Numbered from the stretch's first letter, positions 1 through 10,300 are shown. The stretch is DNA of 64,000 nucleotides from VXYL01 sp965208525 (GCA_965208525.1 OZ242340.1:186001-250000); one strand, 5' to 3'. Notes: a model not told the origin generated them from the sequence alone. Translations and numbers: made by a program.

Positions 1-511
1 CCACCGCCCAGCGGCAGATCGCCGAGATGCGCTGCTTCACCCGCCGCGCCGTCTCCCGCCTCTCGCCCCAGATCGGCTGCAGAACCGCCATGACGTGCCC
101 GGGCGTGATCTCGCCCACCGGCAGGTCTCCGATCACCGGGTGCGCGTAGGTCCGAAGACTGGCCCGCCACTGCGGGCCGGACTTGGGACTCCTCCACGTC
201 GGCTCGTGCAGGGCGATGACCGCCTCGGCCGCCTCCGCGAAGGTCGGCGAGGCCGGCCTGCCCTCCGCCGTGCGGGGGTCGCCGCCCGCCTTGGCCACCT
301 TCCAGCGCTCGAACGCGGCTGCGCGCGCCTCCGCCAGGCTCATGGAGGGATAGTGTCCCACCGCGTTGTCCGTCCGCTGGCCCTGTATAGTCAGCCTCTG
401 GATCCACGACTTCGCGCCGCGCGGAGACACCCGGAGATACAGACCATGCTCGTCCATGAGCTTCGCGGGCCCCTTGGCCGTCTCGACCCTTCTGGCGGTG
501 AGCCTCGGCAT
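1..511 (-). CDS. Tyrosine recombinase (phage-type integrase), N-terminal part, runs off the window
   Basis: About 170 residues of a DUF4102-type integrase start are readable on the minus strand. They begin MPRLTARRVETAKGPAKL and continue through the arm-binding domain (GLYLRVSPRGAKSWIQRL) into the core-binding domain (QWRASLRTYAHPVIGDLPVG, then a segment ending ETARRVKQRIS). The same blocks in the same order occur in the complete integrase at 34109-35293, which supports the call and the ATG at 511. The catalytic domain lies outside the window. The gene points leftward, so any island it mobilises probably lies to the left. A frame on the plus strand over this gene is a shadow. Confidence 0.8.
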   Translation of the reverse strand, partial: MPRLTARRVETAKGPAKLMDEHGLYLRVSPRGAKSWIQRLTIQGQRTDNAVGHYPSMSLAEARAAAFERWKVAKAGGDPRTAEGRPASPTFAEAAEAVIALHEPTWRSPKSGPQWRASLRTYAHPVIGDLPVGEITPGHVMAVLQPIWGERRETARRVKQRISAICRWAV

Positions 512-925
512 GTTCGTACCCCAATTCGTACCCGAAATAGCACCAGTCTGGACGGTTTTCGGCGAGGCGTCAAGAATGCTCGTGAGACTGAAAGTCGGCC
601 TATTATCAATGTGTTAACTGTACTTCGGGGAGCTTGCGGATAGTCCCCGAAAACCGCCAGTGACGGACTGCCTCTCCGCCACCCTTTTCCGATGAGTGAT
701 TGAAAGAGTATCCAGAGCCGAATTCGGACAATCTCGGCATCGCTTCAGGTATCACAGTAGCGATCGGATGGGTGCGGGCATGGGCACGATTCAATTGGAG
801 ATTGCATGCGACCGTCCACTGGAACGATTGGATGCGCTGCCCTCGCGCCCTGCGCCGCAACAGCACGACGCGCCGGTCGCGAAGGCACAGGCCTGCCGGG
901 AATCGACCAGCGCGTTCCGCAAGGG
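512..925. other. Intergenic stretch, no gene seen
   Basis: About 410 bases lie between the integrase start and the LuxR-type regulator's stop. Short ORFs on both strands have no recognisable content. The part next to the integrase (about 590-620) is relatively AT-rich and probably contains its promoter. I could not identify a tRNA or a convincing attachment site. Confidence 0.4.
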
Positions 926-2101
926 CTAGGCGCCGGACGCGCCGGAGCCGTCCGCGCCGCGGGTCGGTGCGCCCGCGACAGACCGGACTAGACGCACGAG
1001 CTCCCGTTGTCGGGTAAGCCCCTGCTTGGCAAACATGCGCTTGACGTGGGAGCGCACCGTGCTCTCGCTGCGGCTTGTCGCCGCGGCTAGCTCGCGCACG
1101 GTCATGCCGCGGGCCAGCAGTACCGCCACCTGGCTTTCGGCGCGGGTGAAGCCGAGCGTCTCGGCGACCGCGCCGGCGTCTACGTGGGCGGCGACGGCGT
1201 CTGGCACCAGGACGAGGGCGGCGACGGGCCAGGGTCCCGGGTGCGTCTCCGGGCCGCCCACCGGAACTACGTGCAGCACGAGAGGCGCGCCCGCAGGGCG
1301 CCGCACGACCATGGAGCCGCCGGCGGCCGGGGTGCCGAACGGCGGCAGGGCGCGGGCCAGCAGTTCCTGCAGTTCCGCATTGGCCACCGGCGCGCGGGCG
1401 AATAGGGAGCCGTCCGCGTCGAACAGTGCGTCACCGCTGCGCAGTTGGCCCAGGGCCGGGCCGTTCGCCGCGACGATGCGCGCCCGCCGGTCGAGCTCGA
1501 TGACGCCCATGCCGACGGTCTCGAGCAGATGCGCCAGCGTCATGCCCAAGGCGCCGGCCCCGCCCAGCGCCACTTGGATCCGCACGGCCTGGCGGAGGTG
1601 CGGCAGGAGACGGCGGATCAGGTCGGTCCGTGCGGACGTCCAGCCGTCACGGTCGATGGGATCGTGCAGGGTCCACAGGATGCGCGATCCGCGTGGGCCG
1701 TCCAGGCGCACCGTCACCGCGTCCCCCGCGTCGCCATACTCCTGGAGCGCATGGTAAGCCGGCGAAGTCTTCATCTCCCGGGGGGTTAGGACCTCGGAGT
1801 TGTGCAAGAGCCGCCCGTCAGGCGCATGCCGCAGGCGCGGGGTGCGCTCGTCCAAGGGGTAGTAGGTACCGATGTAGAGACGCTCCAGGTCGAGCCGCCG
1901 TTCGCCGTGGATGCAGGTCCAATAGAAAGCGATCCGGGCGTCCTCGCCGGACGCCAGCTCCCCGTCGCCAAACATCAGGCTGGTGCCATGCAGCCCGAGG
2001 GCTTCCTCCACCACGGCCGAGAAGTCGGGCCAGCGGTTGGGGTCGAGCGCCGCCTCGTGGAGTGACGCGAGGATGCGGCCGAAGGTCGCTTCGTCTTTCA
2101 C
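926..2101 (-). CDS. LuxR-family transcriptional regulator
   Basis: This 391-residue protein has a C-terminal LuxR/GerE helix-turn-helix (roughly residues 315-375: LGFTRAESQVAVLLARG, then MTVRELAAATSRSESTVRSH, then VKRMFAKQGL). The N-terminal region of about 230 residues begins KDEATFGRILASLHEAALDP, and a PAS-like middle section reads VGMGVIELDRRARIVAANG. I chose the GTG at 2101 because the coding pattern starts there and an AGGCGG stretch precedes it; the same frame is open further upstream to 2380 but reads as arginine-rich noise. A palindrome lies 240 bases upstream and recurs before both neighbouring giant genes, so the regulator probably controls itself and them. The signal it senses cannot be read from sequence. 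Confidence 0.85.
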   Translation of the reverse strand: MKDEATFGRILASLHEAALDPNRWPDFSAVVEEALGLHGTSLMFGDGELASGEDARIAFYWTCIHGERRLDLERLYIGTYYPLDERTPRLRHAPDGRLLHNSEVLTPREMKTSPAYHALQEYGDAGDAVTVRLDGPRGSRILWTLHDPIDRDGWTSARTDLIRRLLPHLRQAVRIQVALGGAGALGMTLAHLLETVGMGVIELDRRARIVAANGPALGQLRSGDALFDADGSLFARAPVANAELQELLARALPPFGTPAAGGSMVVRRPAGAPLVLHVVPVGGPETHPGPWPVAALVLVPDAVAAHVDAGAVAETLGFTRAESQVAVLLARGMTVRELAAATSRSESTVRSHVKRMFAKQGLTRQRELVRLVRSVAGAPTRGADGSGASGA

Positions 2102-2334
2102 CCGCCGCCTATGCCGAGGCGCCCGCCGGCCGGCGCGACGTACACGCCACGGCGGCACGCTGCGAGCCGGTCTCGAAGGCCATTCGCGCCAGGTCCGTTC
2201 CGTTGGCCACGCCGCGGGTCCGACACGCGCGGTCTGGCCGGCGCCGCGCCTGGCTGGCGGCACGGGTCTCGCGACGGACGGGTTGGCTTCCAGAGTCACC
2301 CATGCGGGCGAGCATAGGTGACGGTCGGCGCGCC

Positions 2335-2354
2335 CCGCGTCCCCAACATTGGGG
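2335..2354 (-). promoter_or_regulatory. Palindromic operator upstream of the LuxR-type gene
   Basis: Read on the minus strand this is CCCCAATGTTGGGGACGCGG, a 6-bp perfect inverted repeat (CCCCAA/TTGGGG) with a TG centre. The identical 20-mer occurs at 7348-7367 on the plus strand. Downstream on the minus strand, 24 bases after the palindrome, lies TATGCT (2316-2311), a possible -10. This puts the palindrome centre near -43 of the expected start, the usual place for a LuxR-type activator. An ATG at 2303 lies at the predicted start and opens a 64-codon ORF ending at 2109, just before the regulator's GTG. Binding by the neighbouring regulator is inference. Confidence 0.6.
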
Positions 2355-2415
2355 GGAAATCCGCGGAGCGGGGCACTCACACGGGGTGGGAGCTGGGAAG
2401 CGGCCCTTGGGATTT

Positions 2416-2459
2416 CACCAACTTTGGGGGCGCGAGGAGGACCCGTCCGTCGCTAGGGT
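2416..2459 (+). promoter_or_regulatory. Degenerate copy of the operator plus TAGGGT, upstream of the first giant gene
   Basis: CACCAACTTTGGGG (2416-2429) is a weaker copy of CCCCAAYRTTGGGG, followed by GCGCG as in the other copies. TAGGGT (2454-2459) lies 24 bases beyond it, within CGCTAGGGTGC; the 7348 site has CCCTAGGGTGC at nearly the same distance. The gene start at 2700 would leave a leader of about 230 bases. The intervening sequence (2460-2699) shows no clear gene. Confidence 0.5.
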
Positions 2460-2699
2460 GCGCGGCTTTGCGCCACGGGGGTGCGCGCCTTCCGGGCGCG
2501 CTGTCGGGTTGGACGGACAGGGAGTGTCGATGCGCGCAGACCCGATGTCTAGGAGCCGCGCCACGTCGACCGTGGCGCGAGGGACGGTTTTGGGGGCGTC
2601 CGCGGGGACGCGCGTCACCCGAGGGGAGCGATCCCCGGCGACGCCCGAAGGGCGGCGGGATGTCACGGGCGTGGCCTGTGCGGGGCCCCAGGGTCCCCG

Positions 2700-5600
2700 A
2701 TGCCAGGGACACGTGGCCGGGCCGATTCGGCCTGGGGTCTCGACGAACGCGAGGACCGCCGGACGGTGCTGAGTTGTAGCGGGCTCGCGGGCGCGGCATG
2801 GCGTCAGGAACCGCTTGTGCTGTGGGGAGGCCTGCGCGGCGTCGCCGTGTCGCTGCTTGCCAGGGCAGCCGCTGGCCTGGTCGTGGCGCTGGTCGCTGCA
2901 ATGGCTGCAGCGGTCGACCAGCGCGGCGATGCGGTCGGGCGGTTTGAGGAAGGTGCCGGACCCGGCGAGCCGACTGCGGCGGCGCTCCGTGTGGACGTCG
3001 AAGGCGCAATGGTCGAATCGGAGGCCCGCGTCCTGCCGGTGCCGATCGGGCCCGCTGTCGCGAGCAAGCGTCGAACGCCGGGGGGCAGAGTCGGCGCGGC
3101 GAACGCGGTGGCGGGTGCTTCGGACGGCGACGTCGCTTCGCCGGTGACGTTCACCGACGCACTGGCGTCCGGCGGCCTGGGCCCGGTGATGCTGGTGATT
3201 CCCGCCGGGTCGTTCCGGATGGGCTGCCTGAACGACGACGGCGGGTGTTACACGGGCGAGTTCCCGGTGCACACGGTGAATGTCCCGCGGTTCGCGTTGG
3301 CCAAGTACGAGCTGACGTTTGAGCAGTGGGACGCCTGCGTGGACGCGGGAGGATGCAGCTACCGCGCTCACGACCGCGGCTGGGGTCGTGGCGATCGTCC
3401 GGTCATCCGGCTGAACCTCGCCCACGCGCAGTCGTACGTGTCGTGGCTGTCGCAACAGACGGGCGAAGACTACCGCCTGCCGAGCGAGTCGGAGTGGGAG
3501 TACGCCGCACGCGCGGGCACGGAGACGGAGTACGACTGGGGCAACGCGATCGGCGTCAACAGGGCGAACTGCAAGGGCTGCGGCAGCCAATGGGACGGCG
3601 TGCAGACAGCGCCCGTGGGCAGCTTCGCCCCGAACCCGTGGGGATTGTTCGACATGCACGGGAACGTCTGGGAGTGGACGGCGGACTGCGACAACGCGAA
3701 CTACGTGGGCGCGCCTTCGGACGGCAGCGCGTGGACTGCCGGCCGCTGCAGCGTGCGAGTCGTACGCAGTGGCGGCTGGGACAACCACTCGGATTTCATC
3801 CGCTCGCGCTACCGCGGTTCGGCGGACATCTCGCTGACCACCGACGTGATCGGTCTGCGTGTGGCTCGTGCGGTCGATACCGTGCCTTCGTCCGGTATGC
3901 CGGATCTGGAGGTCAGGGCCGTGGCGGTGACGGACGCCAGTCCCGGACCGGGTGCGGCCTTGACGCTGTCCGCGACCGTGAGAAACGCCGGTGCGGGCGC
4001 ATCGGCGTCGACGACGCTGCGGTACTACCGGTCCGCGGACGACACGGTAGCGACGGGTGACACCGCCGTGGGAACCGACGCGGTCGCGGCGCTGGCACCT
4101 GGCGCGACGAGCGCGGAGTCGGTCGAACTGACGGTGCCCACCGAGGGCGGGACGTACCACTATGGCGCATGTGTGGATTCCGTAGCCGACGAATCTGACA
4201 CCACAGACAACTGCTCGGCGTCGGTACAAGTGGATGTCGGCCTCTCGAGCGACGCGACGCTGAGCGCGCTCGCCCTGACTTGGGACGACGGCGGCACCGA
4301 GACCGACATCACGCTCGACCCGCCGTTCGACACGGGAACAACGGCCTACACCGCGAGCGTGGCCAGCGGTGTCGACCGGATCACGATCAAGGAGACCAAG
4401 GGCGACGCCGGCGCCACGGTGGTCTACCTCGACGGCACCGACGTGGAACTGACCGACGCCGACGCCAACGCTGCCGGCTTCCAGGTCGGCCTCGCCGTCG
4501 GCGCCAACACGATCAAGGCGAAGGTGGCCGCCAGCGACGGCGAGACCACAGGCACCTACACGGTGGTGGTGACCCGAGCGGCGGGCGACACGACCGCGCC
4601 GACGGTCACCGGTGCCACGGTGGACGGCATGACGCTCGTGATCACCTTCGACGAGGATCTTGCTGCCGCCGCGAACCTCGCGAACGGCGCGTTCGTGGTG
4701 AAGAAGATCCCGTCCGGCAGCTCGGAGGAGACGGTCGCGCTGAGCGGGTCGCCCTCGATCAGCGGCGCTGCGGTGACGCTGACGCTCGCCGCGGCAGCGG
4801 TGTCGACCGACGCGGTGACGGTGAGCTACACGAGGCCGACTTCGGGCACAGCGAACAAGCTCGAGGATGCCGCTAGCAACGAAGTGGCGTCCTTCGCGGG
4901 CCAAACGGCGACCAACAACACGGAGGCGGTGACGACGCTCCTCACCGCCGGGTTCGAGAACGTGCCGACGTCCCACGACGGGTCGAGCGTGTTCACTCTG
5001 GAGCTTGTGTTCTCCGAGGCGGTGTTCGACGGCACCGAGTCGTTCGACAAGAACGAAGCCATCAAGGAAGCACTGCAGTTGACCGGCGGCACGGTCGTCG
5101 GCAGGCGCCGGGTCGCAGCAAGCGCTTACGACCGGTGGCTGCTGCGGATCCGTCCTGCCGGCGACGGCGACGTGACGGTGCGGCTCCCGGCGACGACCGG
5201 TGGTTGCAGTCCGGCGGGCGCGATCTGCACGCTGGGCGGCCAGCCGCTGTCGGCCCCGGCTACGGCGACGATCCCCGGCCCATCGGCGGAGGCGCCCGAC
5301 GCGCCGTCGGCGCCGACGCTGACGGCAGGGCAGACATGGCTCGAGGCATCGTGGGCGGCGCCGGCGGACAACGGCTCGGCGATCACGGGCTACGACGTGC
5401 ACTACCGGGAAACGGGCGGGAACTGGACGGGCGCGAACCACACAGGCACCGCCGCCACGAAGCGAATCGACGGCCTCACCGCCGACACGGCCTACGAGGT
5501 GCGGGTGCGGGCGTCGAACGCCGAAGGCGCCGGCGACTGGTCGCCGGCGGCGTCTGGGCGCACGGACGCGGCGGCCGATGTGCCGGACGCCCCTGTTGCG

Positions 5601-7292
5601 CCGACGCTGACTGCCGGGCAGACGTGGATCGAGGCGACCTGGACGGCGCCGGCGGACAACGGGTCGGCGATCACGGGCTACGACGTGCACTACCGCGAAA
5701 CGGGCGGTAACTGGACGGACGCGAACCACACAGGCAACACGGCCACGAAGCGCATCAACGGCCTCACCGCCGACACGGCCTACGAGGTGCGGGTGCGGGC
5801 GTCGAACGCCGAGGGCGCCGGCGACTGGTCGCCGGCGGCGTCCGGCCGCACGGACGCCGTGGCTGACGCGAACGAAGCTGCCGAGGGCGACGTGCGTCTG
5901 GTCGGCGGCAGCACGGAGCGGGAAGGCCGCGTGGAGATCTACCACGACGGCGAATGGGGCACCGTGTGTGACGACCGGTTCACGTCGGACGACGCGGCGG
6001 TGGTGTGCCGGCAGCTCGGGCTCGCGGGCGGACAGGCGCACACGCGGGCGCACTTCGGCGCGGGCACGGGCACCATCTGGATGGACGACGTGAGCTGCGG
6101 GGGCGGCGAGTCGCGGCTGGCGGATTGCCCGTTCGGCGGCTGGGGCCTGCACAACTGCCGGCACTCGGAGGACGCCGGGGTGTCGTGCGGTGCGGGGTCG
6201 GGCAACTCGCTCTCGAACGCGGCGCTGTCGGGGTCCGTGATGACGCTGCGCTTCGACCGGCCACTGGACGGCAGTTCGGTGCCGTCGCCGGACGACTTCG
6301 TGGTGGCGGCGGGCTCGACCCCGCGCACGGCGATCCCCGTCGCTTCGGTTGCCGTGCTCGGCGGCGAGGCCGTGCTGACCCTGTCGTGGGCGGTGGAGCC
6401 GTCGGAACCCGTGACCGTGAGTTACCTGCCGGCGCCGATGCACCCGCTGCAGGACGCTTCGCGCAATTCTGCGCCCGCGTTCACCGAGCGCACCGTGCGG
6501 CATGTACTCGCGGCGGCGGTCGCGAAGCCGATGCTCCGGGACGAGGCCCCGCCGACAATGCCGAGCGGCAGCAAGATCGAGGTGCTGGACCTGTCTTCGC
6601 GCGGCCTTTCGGACCTCTCGGTACTGGCGGGCCTTGCCGACATCGAGGCACTCGACCTCAGCGGTAACGGGGTCGATGACCTGTGGCCGTTGGCGGCCAT
6701 CGGCGGCCTGGAGGTGCTGGATCTCGGCGGCAACGCCGTGGGGGACATCGCGGCGCTGGGGAGCCTCGTGCATCTGCGCGTGCTTGACCTCTCGGACAAC
6801 GCCGTTTCGGACGTCGCGCCGCTTGCCGGGCTGAGGGCCCTGCGTCGCTTGGACCTCTCGGGCAACCGGGTGGTGGACCTGCGGCCGCTGTCGGAACTGC
6901 GCCGGCTCGAAGTGCTGCTGCTGGACGGCAATGAGGTCGCGGACATGGTGCCGCTGTGGGGCCTGTCGGAGCTTGCCCACCTAGGCCTCGGCAACAACCA
7001 AGTGGAGAACGGCGATCTGCTCCGGGACCTGCGGTCGCTGCGCCGGCTAGACCTTGCCGGCAACCGGTTGCGCGATGTAGCGGTGGTCGGCGACCTGCCG
7101 CGGCTCGTATGGCTCGGCATCGCCGACAACCCGATCGCCGACGCCGGGACCCTCGGACGGCTGCCGGCACTGCGCTGGCTGGCGCTCGACGGGAGGACGG
7201 ACCGCCCGGAGCGGTCACGGCGGTCGCCGGGCGAGGGAGGGCCGCTGGTGTTGATCGAGACGGCGGGCGGAACCGCGTCGGACGCGCGTTAG
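2700..7292 (+). CDS. Giant exported multidomain protein: SUMF1/FGE-like, CARDB-like, cadherin-like, Fn3 x2, SRCR, LRR
   Basis: 1530 residues. A hydrophobic segment at about 48-72 should export or anchor it. Domains in order: SUMF1/FGE-type fold (about 160-390; IPAGSFRMGC, YRLPSESEWEYAAR, HGNVWEWTADC); CARDB-like beta domain (400-512); cadherin-like beta sandwich (515-630); SwmB-like repeat (630-740); an unnamed beta domain (745-862); two Fn3 domains (865-1055); one SRCR domain (1062-1163) with six cysteines in the group-A arrangement (GTVCDD, VVCRQL, DDVSC, ADCPF, HNC, VSC); a second SwmB-like stretch; then about ten internalin-type 22-residue LRRs (about 1290-1500). The FGE-like domain lacks the redox cysteine pair of true formylglycine-generating enzymes, so it is probably structural or ligand-binding. 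From the cadherin-like domain onward it is paralogous to the next gene. The ATG at 2700 is the first start after an in-frame stop at 2550; a start further in is possible. Confidence 0.85.
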   Translation: MPGTRGRADSAWGLDEREDRRTVLSCSGLAGAAWRQEPLVLWGGLRGVAVSLLARAAAGLVVALVAAMAAAVDQRGDAVGRFEEGAGPGEPTAAALRVDVEGAMVESEARVLPVPIGPAVASKRRTPGGRVGAANAVAGASDGDVASPVTFTDALASGGLGPVMLVIPAGSFRMGCLNDDGGCYTGEFPVHTVNVPRFALAKYELTFEQWDACVDAGGCSYRAHDRGWGRGDRPVIRLNLAHAQSYVSWLSQQTGEDYRLPSESEWEYAARAGTETEYDWGNAIGVNRANCKGCGSQWDGVQTAPVGSFAPNPWGLFDMHGNVWEWTADCDNANYVGAPSDGSAWTAGRCSVRVVRSGGWDNHSDFIRSRYRGSADISLTTDVIGLRVARAVDTVPSSGMPDLEVRAVAVTDASPGPGAALTLSATVRNAGAGASASTTLRYYRSADDTVATGDTAVGTDAVAALAPGATSAESVELTVPTEGGTYHYGACVDSVADESDTTDNCSASVQVDVGLSSDATLSALALTWDDGGTETDITLDPPFDTGTTAYTASVASGVDRITIKETKGDAGATVVYLDGTDVELTDADANAAGFQVGLAVGANTIKAKVAASDGETTGTYTVVVTRAAGDTTAPTVTGATVDGMTLVITFDEDLAAAANLANGAFVVKKIPSGSSEETVALSGSPSISGAAVTLTLAAAAVSTDAVTVSYTRPTSGTANKLEDAASNEVASFAGQTATNNTEAVTTLLTAGFENVPTSHDGSSVFTLELVFSEAVFDGTESFDKNEAIKEALQLTGGTVVGRRRVAASAYDRWLLRIRPAGDGDVTVRLPATTGGCSPAGAICTLGGQPLSAPATATIPGPSAEAPDAPSAPTLTAGQTWLEASWAAPADNGSAITGYDVHYRETGGNWTGANHTGTAATKRIDGLTADTAYEVRVRASNAEGAGDWSPAASGRTDAAADVPDAPVAPTLTAGQTWIEATWTAPADNGSAITGYDVHYRETGGNWTDANHTGNTATKRINGLTADTAYEVRVRASNAEGAGDWSPAASGRTDAVADANEAAEGDVRLVGGSTEREGRVEIYHDGEWGTVCDDRFTSDDAAVVCRQLGLAGGQAHTRAHFGAGTGTIWMDDVSCGGGESRLADCPFGGWGLHNCRHSEDAGVSCGAGSGNSLSNAALSGSVMTLRFDRPLDGSSVPSPDDFVVAAGSTPRTAIPVASVAVLGGEAVLTLSWAVEPSEPVTVSYLPAPMHPLQDASRNSAPAFTERTVRHVLAAAVAKPMLRDEAPPTMPSGSKIEVLDLSSRGLSDLSVLAGLADIEALDLSGNGVDDLWPLAAIGGLEVLDLGGNAVGDIAALGSLVHLRVLDLSDNAVSDVAPLAGLRALRRLDLSGNRVVDLRPLSELRRLEVLLLDGNEVADMVPLWGLSELAHLGLGNNQVENGDLLRDLRSLRRLDLAGNRLRDVAVVGDLPRLVWLGIADNPIADAGTLGRLPALRWLALDGRTDRPERSRRSPGEGGPLVLIETAGGTASDAR

Positions 7293-7347
7293 GCGGCAGG
7301 GTGTTGACGACGGGCTGGGTGGCGGGTTCGGCGACAACCGCGATAGA

Positions 7348-7390
7348 CCCCAATGTTGGGGACGCGGATACGCGCGGCGTTCCCTAGGGT
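7348..7390 (+). promoter_or_regulatory. Palindromic operator and -10-like TAGGGT in front of the second giant gene
   Basis: CCCCAATGTTGGGG (7348-7361) is followed by ACGCGG, the same 20-mer as on the minus strand at 2335-2354. TAGGGT lies at 7385-7390. If it is the -10, transcription would start at about 7397, the palindrome centre would sit at -42.5, and the ATG at 7398 would be at the very 5' end of the mRNA, giving a leaderless transcript. A LuxR-type activator overlapping the -35 region would fit this arrangement. Confidence 0.6.
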
Positions 7391-7397
7391 GCCGCCC

Positions 7398-10300
7398 ATG
7401 GGGTGGGACGTGCGAGCCGGATTGCGCGGACACGGCGCTGTGGCCGGACGGGCGAGGGTGCGTGGGAAGTCCGGTGTCCGTTCCTGGCGGAACCGGCCCT
7501 TGTGGCGGGTCGCGCTGACCTTGCCGCTCGGTGCCTTCCTCTGCTCGGCCACCGTCGGCGCGAACGCCGACTCCACCGACGCGACCCTGAGCGCCCTGTC
7601 GCTGAAGGACAGGGACGGCGCCGCCGTGGCGGTTTCCCCAGCCTTCGATGCCGCGATCACCTACTACACGGCGGACGCACCGGCCCGGGTGGCGCAGATC
7701 ACCGTCGAGGCGACCAAGAGCGACGCCGGCGCCGAGGTGGTTCACCTTGACGGCGACGACCAAACGCTGACCGACGCCGACGCCGTGGCGGACCACTTCC
7801 AAGTGGACCTCGAAGCGGGCGCGAACACGATCAAGGTGAAGGTGACCGCCGAGGACACCGTCAACACCACGACCTACACGGTGGTGGTGACGCGGGCGGT
7901 GCCGGCGGCATCCGCCGATGCCCTGCTTAGTAATCTGGACGAAGGCAACGACTCAGGCATCGTCGTGGGCACCCCTGTCGACTCCTCGACGGCCGGGCCG
8001 GTCCCAGCGATTGGATTCCAGACCGGCAGCGGCGGGCGGGGCTACAACCTCACGTCGGTCAAGGTCGTTCTCGCCAGCGCCTCGGCTTCTGACGGCGTCC
8101 GCGTCAGGATCTTCAACGCCAGGAGCAACGGTAATCCGTACTACAGCCTGTACACGCTGGCCAACCCGGCTATCTCCGACGGCACCCTGACGTTCACCGC
8201 GCCGGCCAGCGCTACCCTCCAGAACGGTACCCGGTACTTCGTGATGTTCGACTCGACCGCCTCGGGCGCCGGCAACGACTACGAGATCCGCGGGACGGAG
8301 TCGGAATCCCTCAACAGCCAGGCGGTTGGCTGGAGCCTGAACACGGACCGGCACGTCGGGAAGAAGCCGGGATCGTTGTTCTGGCAAACGCACGACGAGG
8401 TTCCGCTGGTCGAGATCAGCGGCGATGCCTTGGTGCGGGCCAACGATGCGAACCTGAGCGCCCTTTCGATCGAGGACGGGAACAGCAGGTTCCGCACCGG
8501 CTACTCCCCGCGCTTCGATCCGTCAATGACCTCCTACACGTCAACGGCAGCCACTCAGATCGACCAGATCACCATCGACGCAACTCCCGCCAACGCGGAC
8601 GGCGCAGAGGTGGCCTACCTCGACGGCGACGACCAGCTGCTGACCGACGCCGACGCCGACACGGAGGGTTTCCAGGTCGATCTGGAAGTCGGCGCGAACA
8701 CGATCGGGGTGCGGGTGACGGCCGAGGATGGCACCACCACGCGGACCTACACGATGGTGGTGACGCGGGAGGCGTCGAGGGTGTCGACGAATGCACTGGC
8801 CAGCAACCTCGACGAGCACTTCAGCAAGAGGCTCTACGTCGGCAATCTTGAGCCCGGCAAGACCTTGCGCGCCCAGGCTCTGGGATTCGAAACCGGTGGC
8901 AACGAAGCCGGGTACGTACTGACCTCGGTCAAGATTCTCATTTGGGAGATCACGCACTCGGCCGGCACGAGGGTGAGGATCTTCAGCAGCACGGCACAAG
9001 GCGATCCGGACAGCAGCCTTTACACGCTGAGCGGCTCGGTCGTCCTCCCCACCACCGACCAGCCGCCGGAGGACGACTCCCCCGCCAGTATGTTCGAGGC
9101 GCCGGCGAACGCTACTCTCGAGAGCAACACCCGGTACTTCGTGGTGCTTGATTCAAGAGCCTCGCAACTCTACAGGTTCTACAAGGTCTGGGGGACGAAG
9201 TCGGACTTTATCAGCAAGGTCGCGGACGGCTGGACTTTGAACAACTATCGGCATACGGGGATCCGCGACTCGGGTGTCTGGACAACGGCTGACGAGGTTC
9301 CGTTCGTGGACGTTGCCGGCCATGCCGTGGTGCCCTCGAGCGACGCGACGCTGAACGCTCTCGACCTGACCTGGGACGACGGCGGCACCGAGACCGACAT
9401 CGCGCTCAACCCCGTCTTCGATGCGGCGACGATTTCCTACACTGCGGCCGTCGCCAGCGGCGTGGATCAGGTCACGGTCAAGGCGACGAAGGGCGACGTC
9501 GGCGCGCGCGTGGACTACTTCGACGGCGCGGACTCGGCGCTGTCCGACGCCGACGGCAACGCGACCGGCTTCCAGGTCAACCTCGCCGTCGGCGCGAACA
9601 CGATCAAGGCGAAGGTGGCGGCCAGCGACGGCGAGACCACGCAGACGTACACGGTGGTGGTGACCCGGGCAGCCGGCGACACCACGGCACCGGCCGTCAC
9701 CGGGGCGACGGTGAACGGCGCGACCCTCGCGATCGCCTTCGACGAGGCCCTCGCCGCCGCCGCGAGCCTCGCGAACAGTGCGTTCACGCTGAAGAAGACC
9801 CCGTCGGGGGGATCGGAGACGACCGTGGCGCTCACCGGCTCTCCCTCGATCGGCGGTGTGACTGTGACACTGACGCTCGCCGCGGCGGTGGTCTCGACCG
9901 ACGCGGTGACGGTGAGCTACACCCCGCCGACATCGGGCACGGCGAACACGCTCCAGGATGCCGCCGGCAACCAGGTGGCGTCCTTCACCGACCGGACTGT
10001 GACCAACAACACGGCGGCGCAGGCGACGCTCACCGCCAGGTTCGAGAACGGGCCGGACGAGCACGACGGGTCGAGCGTGTTCACGCTGGAGCTCGTCTTC
10101 TCCGAGGCGGTGTTCGACGGCAGCGAGGATTTCGACAAGAACCAGGCGGTCCAGGACGCCCTTGAGGTGACGGGGGGCACGGTCGCGGGCAGGCGCCGGG
10201 TCGCCCCCCATGTGTACGACCGGTGGCTGCTGTGGATCCGGCCTTCCGGCGACGGCGACGTGACGGTGAGGCTTCCGGCGACGACAGGCGGCTGCGGTTC

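Noticed and set aside
2415..6980. A 1521-residue open frame on the minus strand opposite the first giant gene
   Set aside because: Arginine/histidine-rich translation typical of the antisense of GC-rich coding DNA; the plus strand carries recognisable domains throughout.
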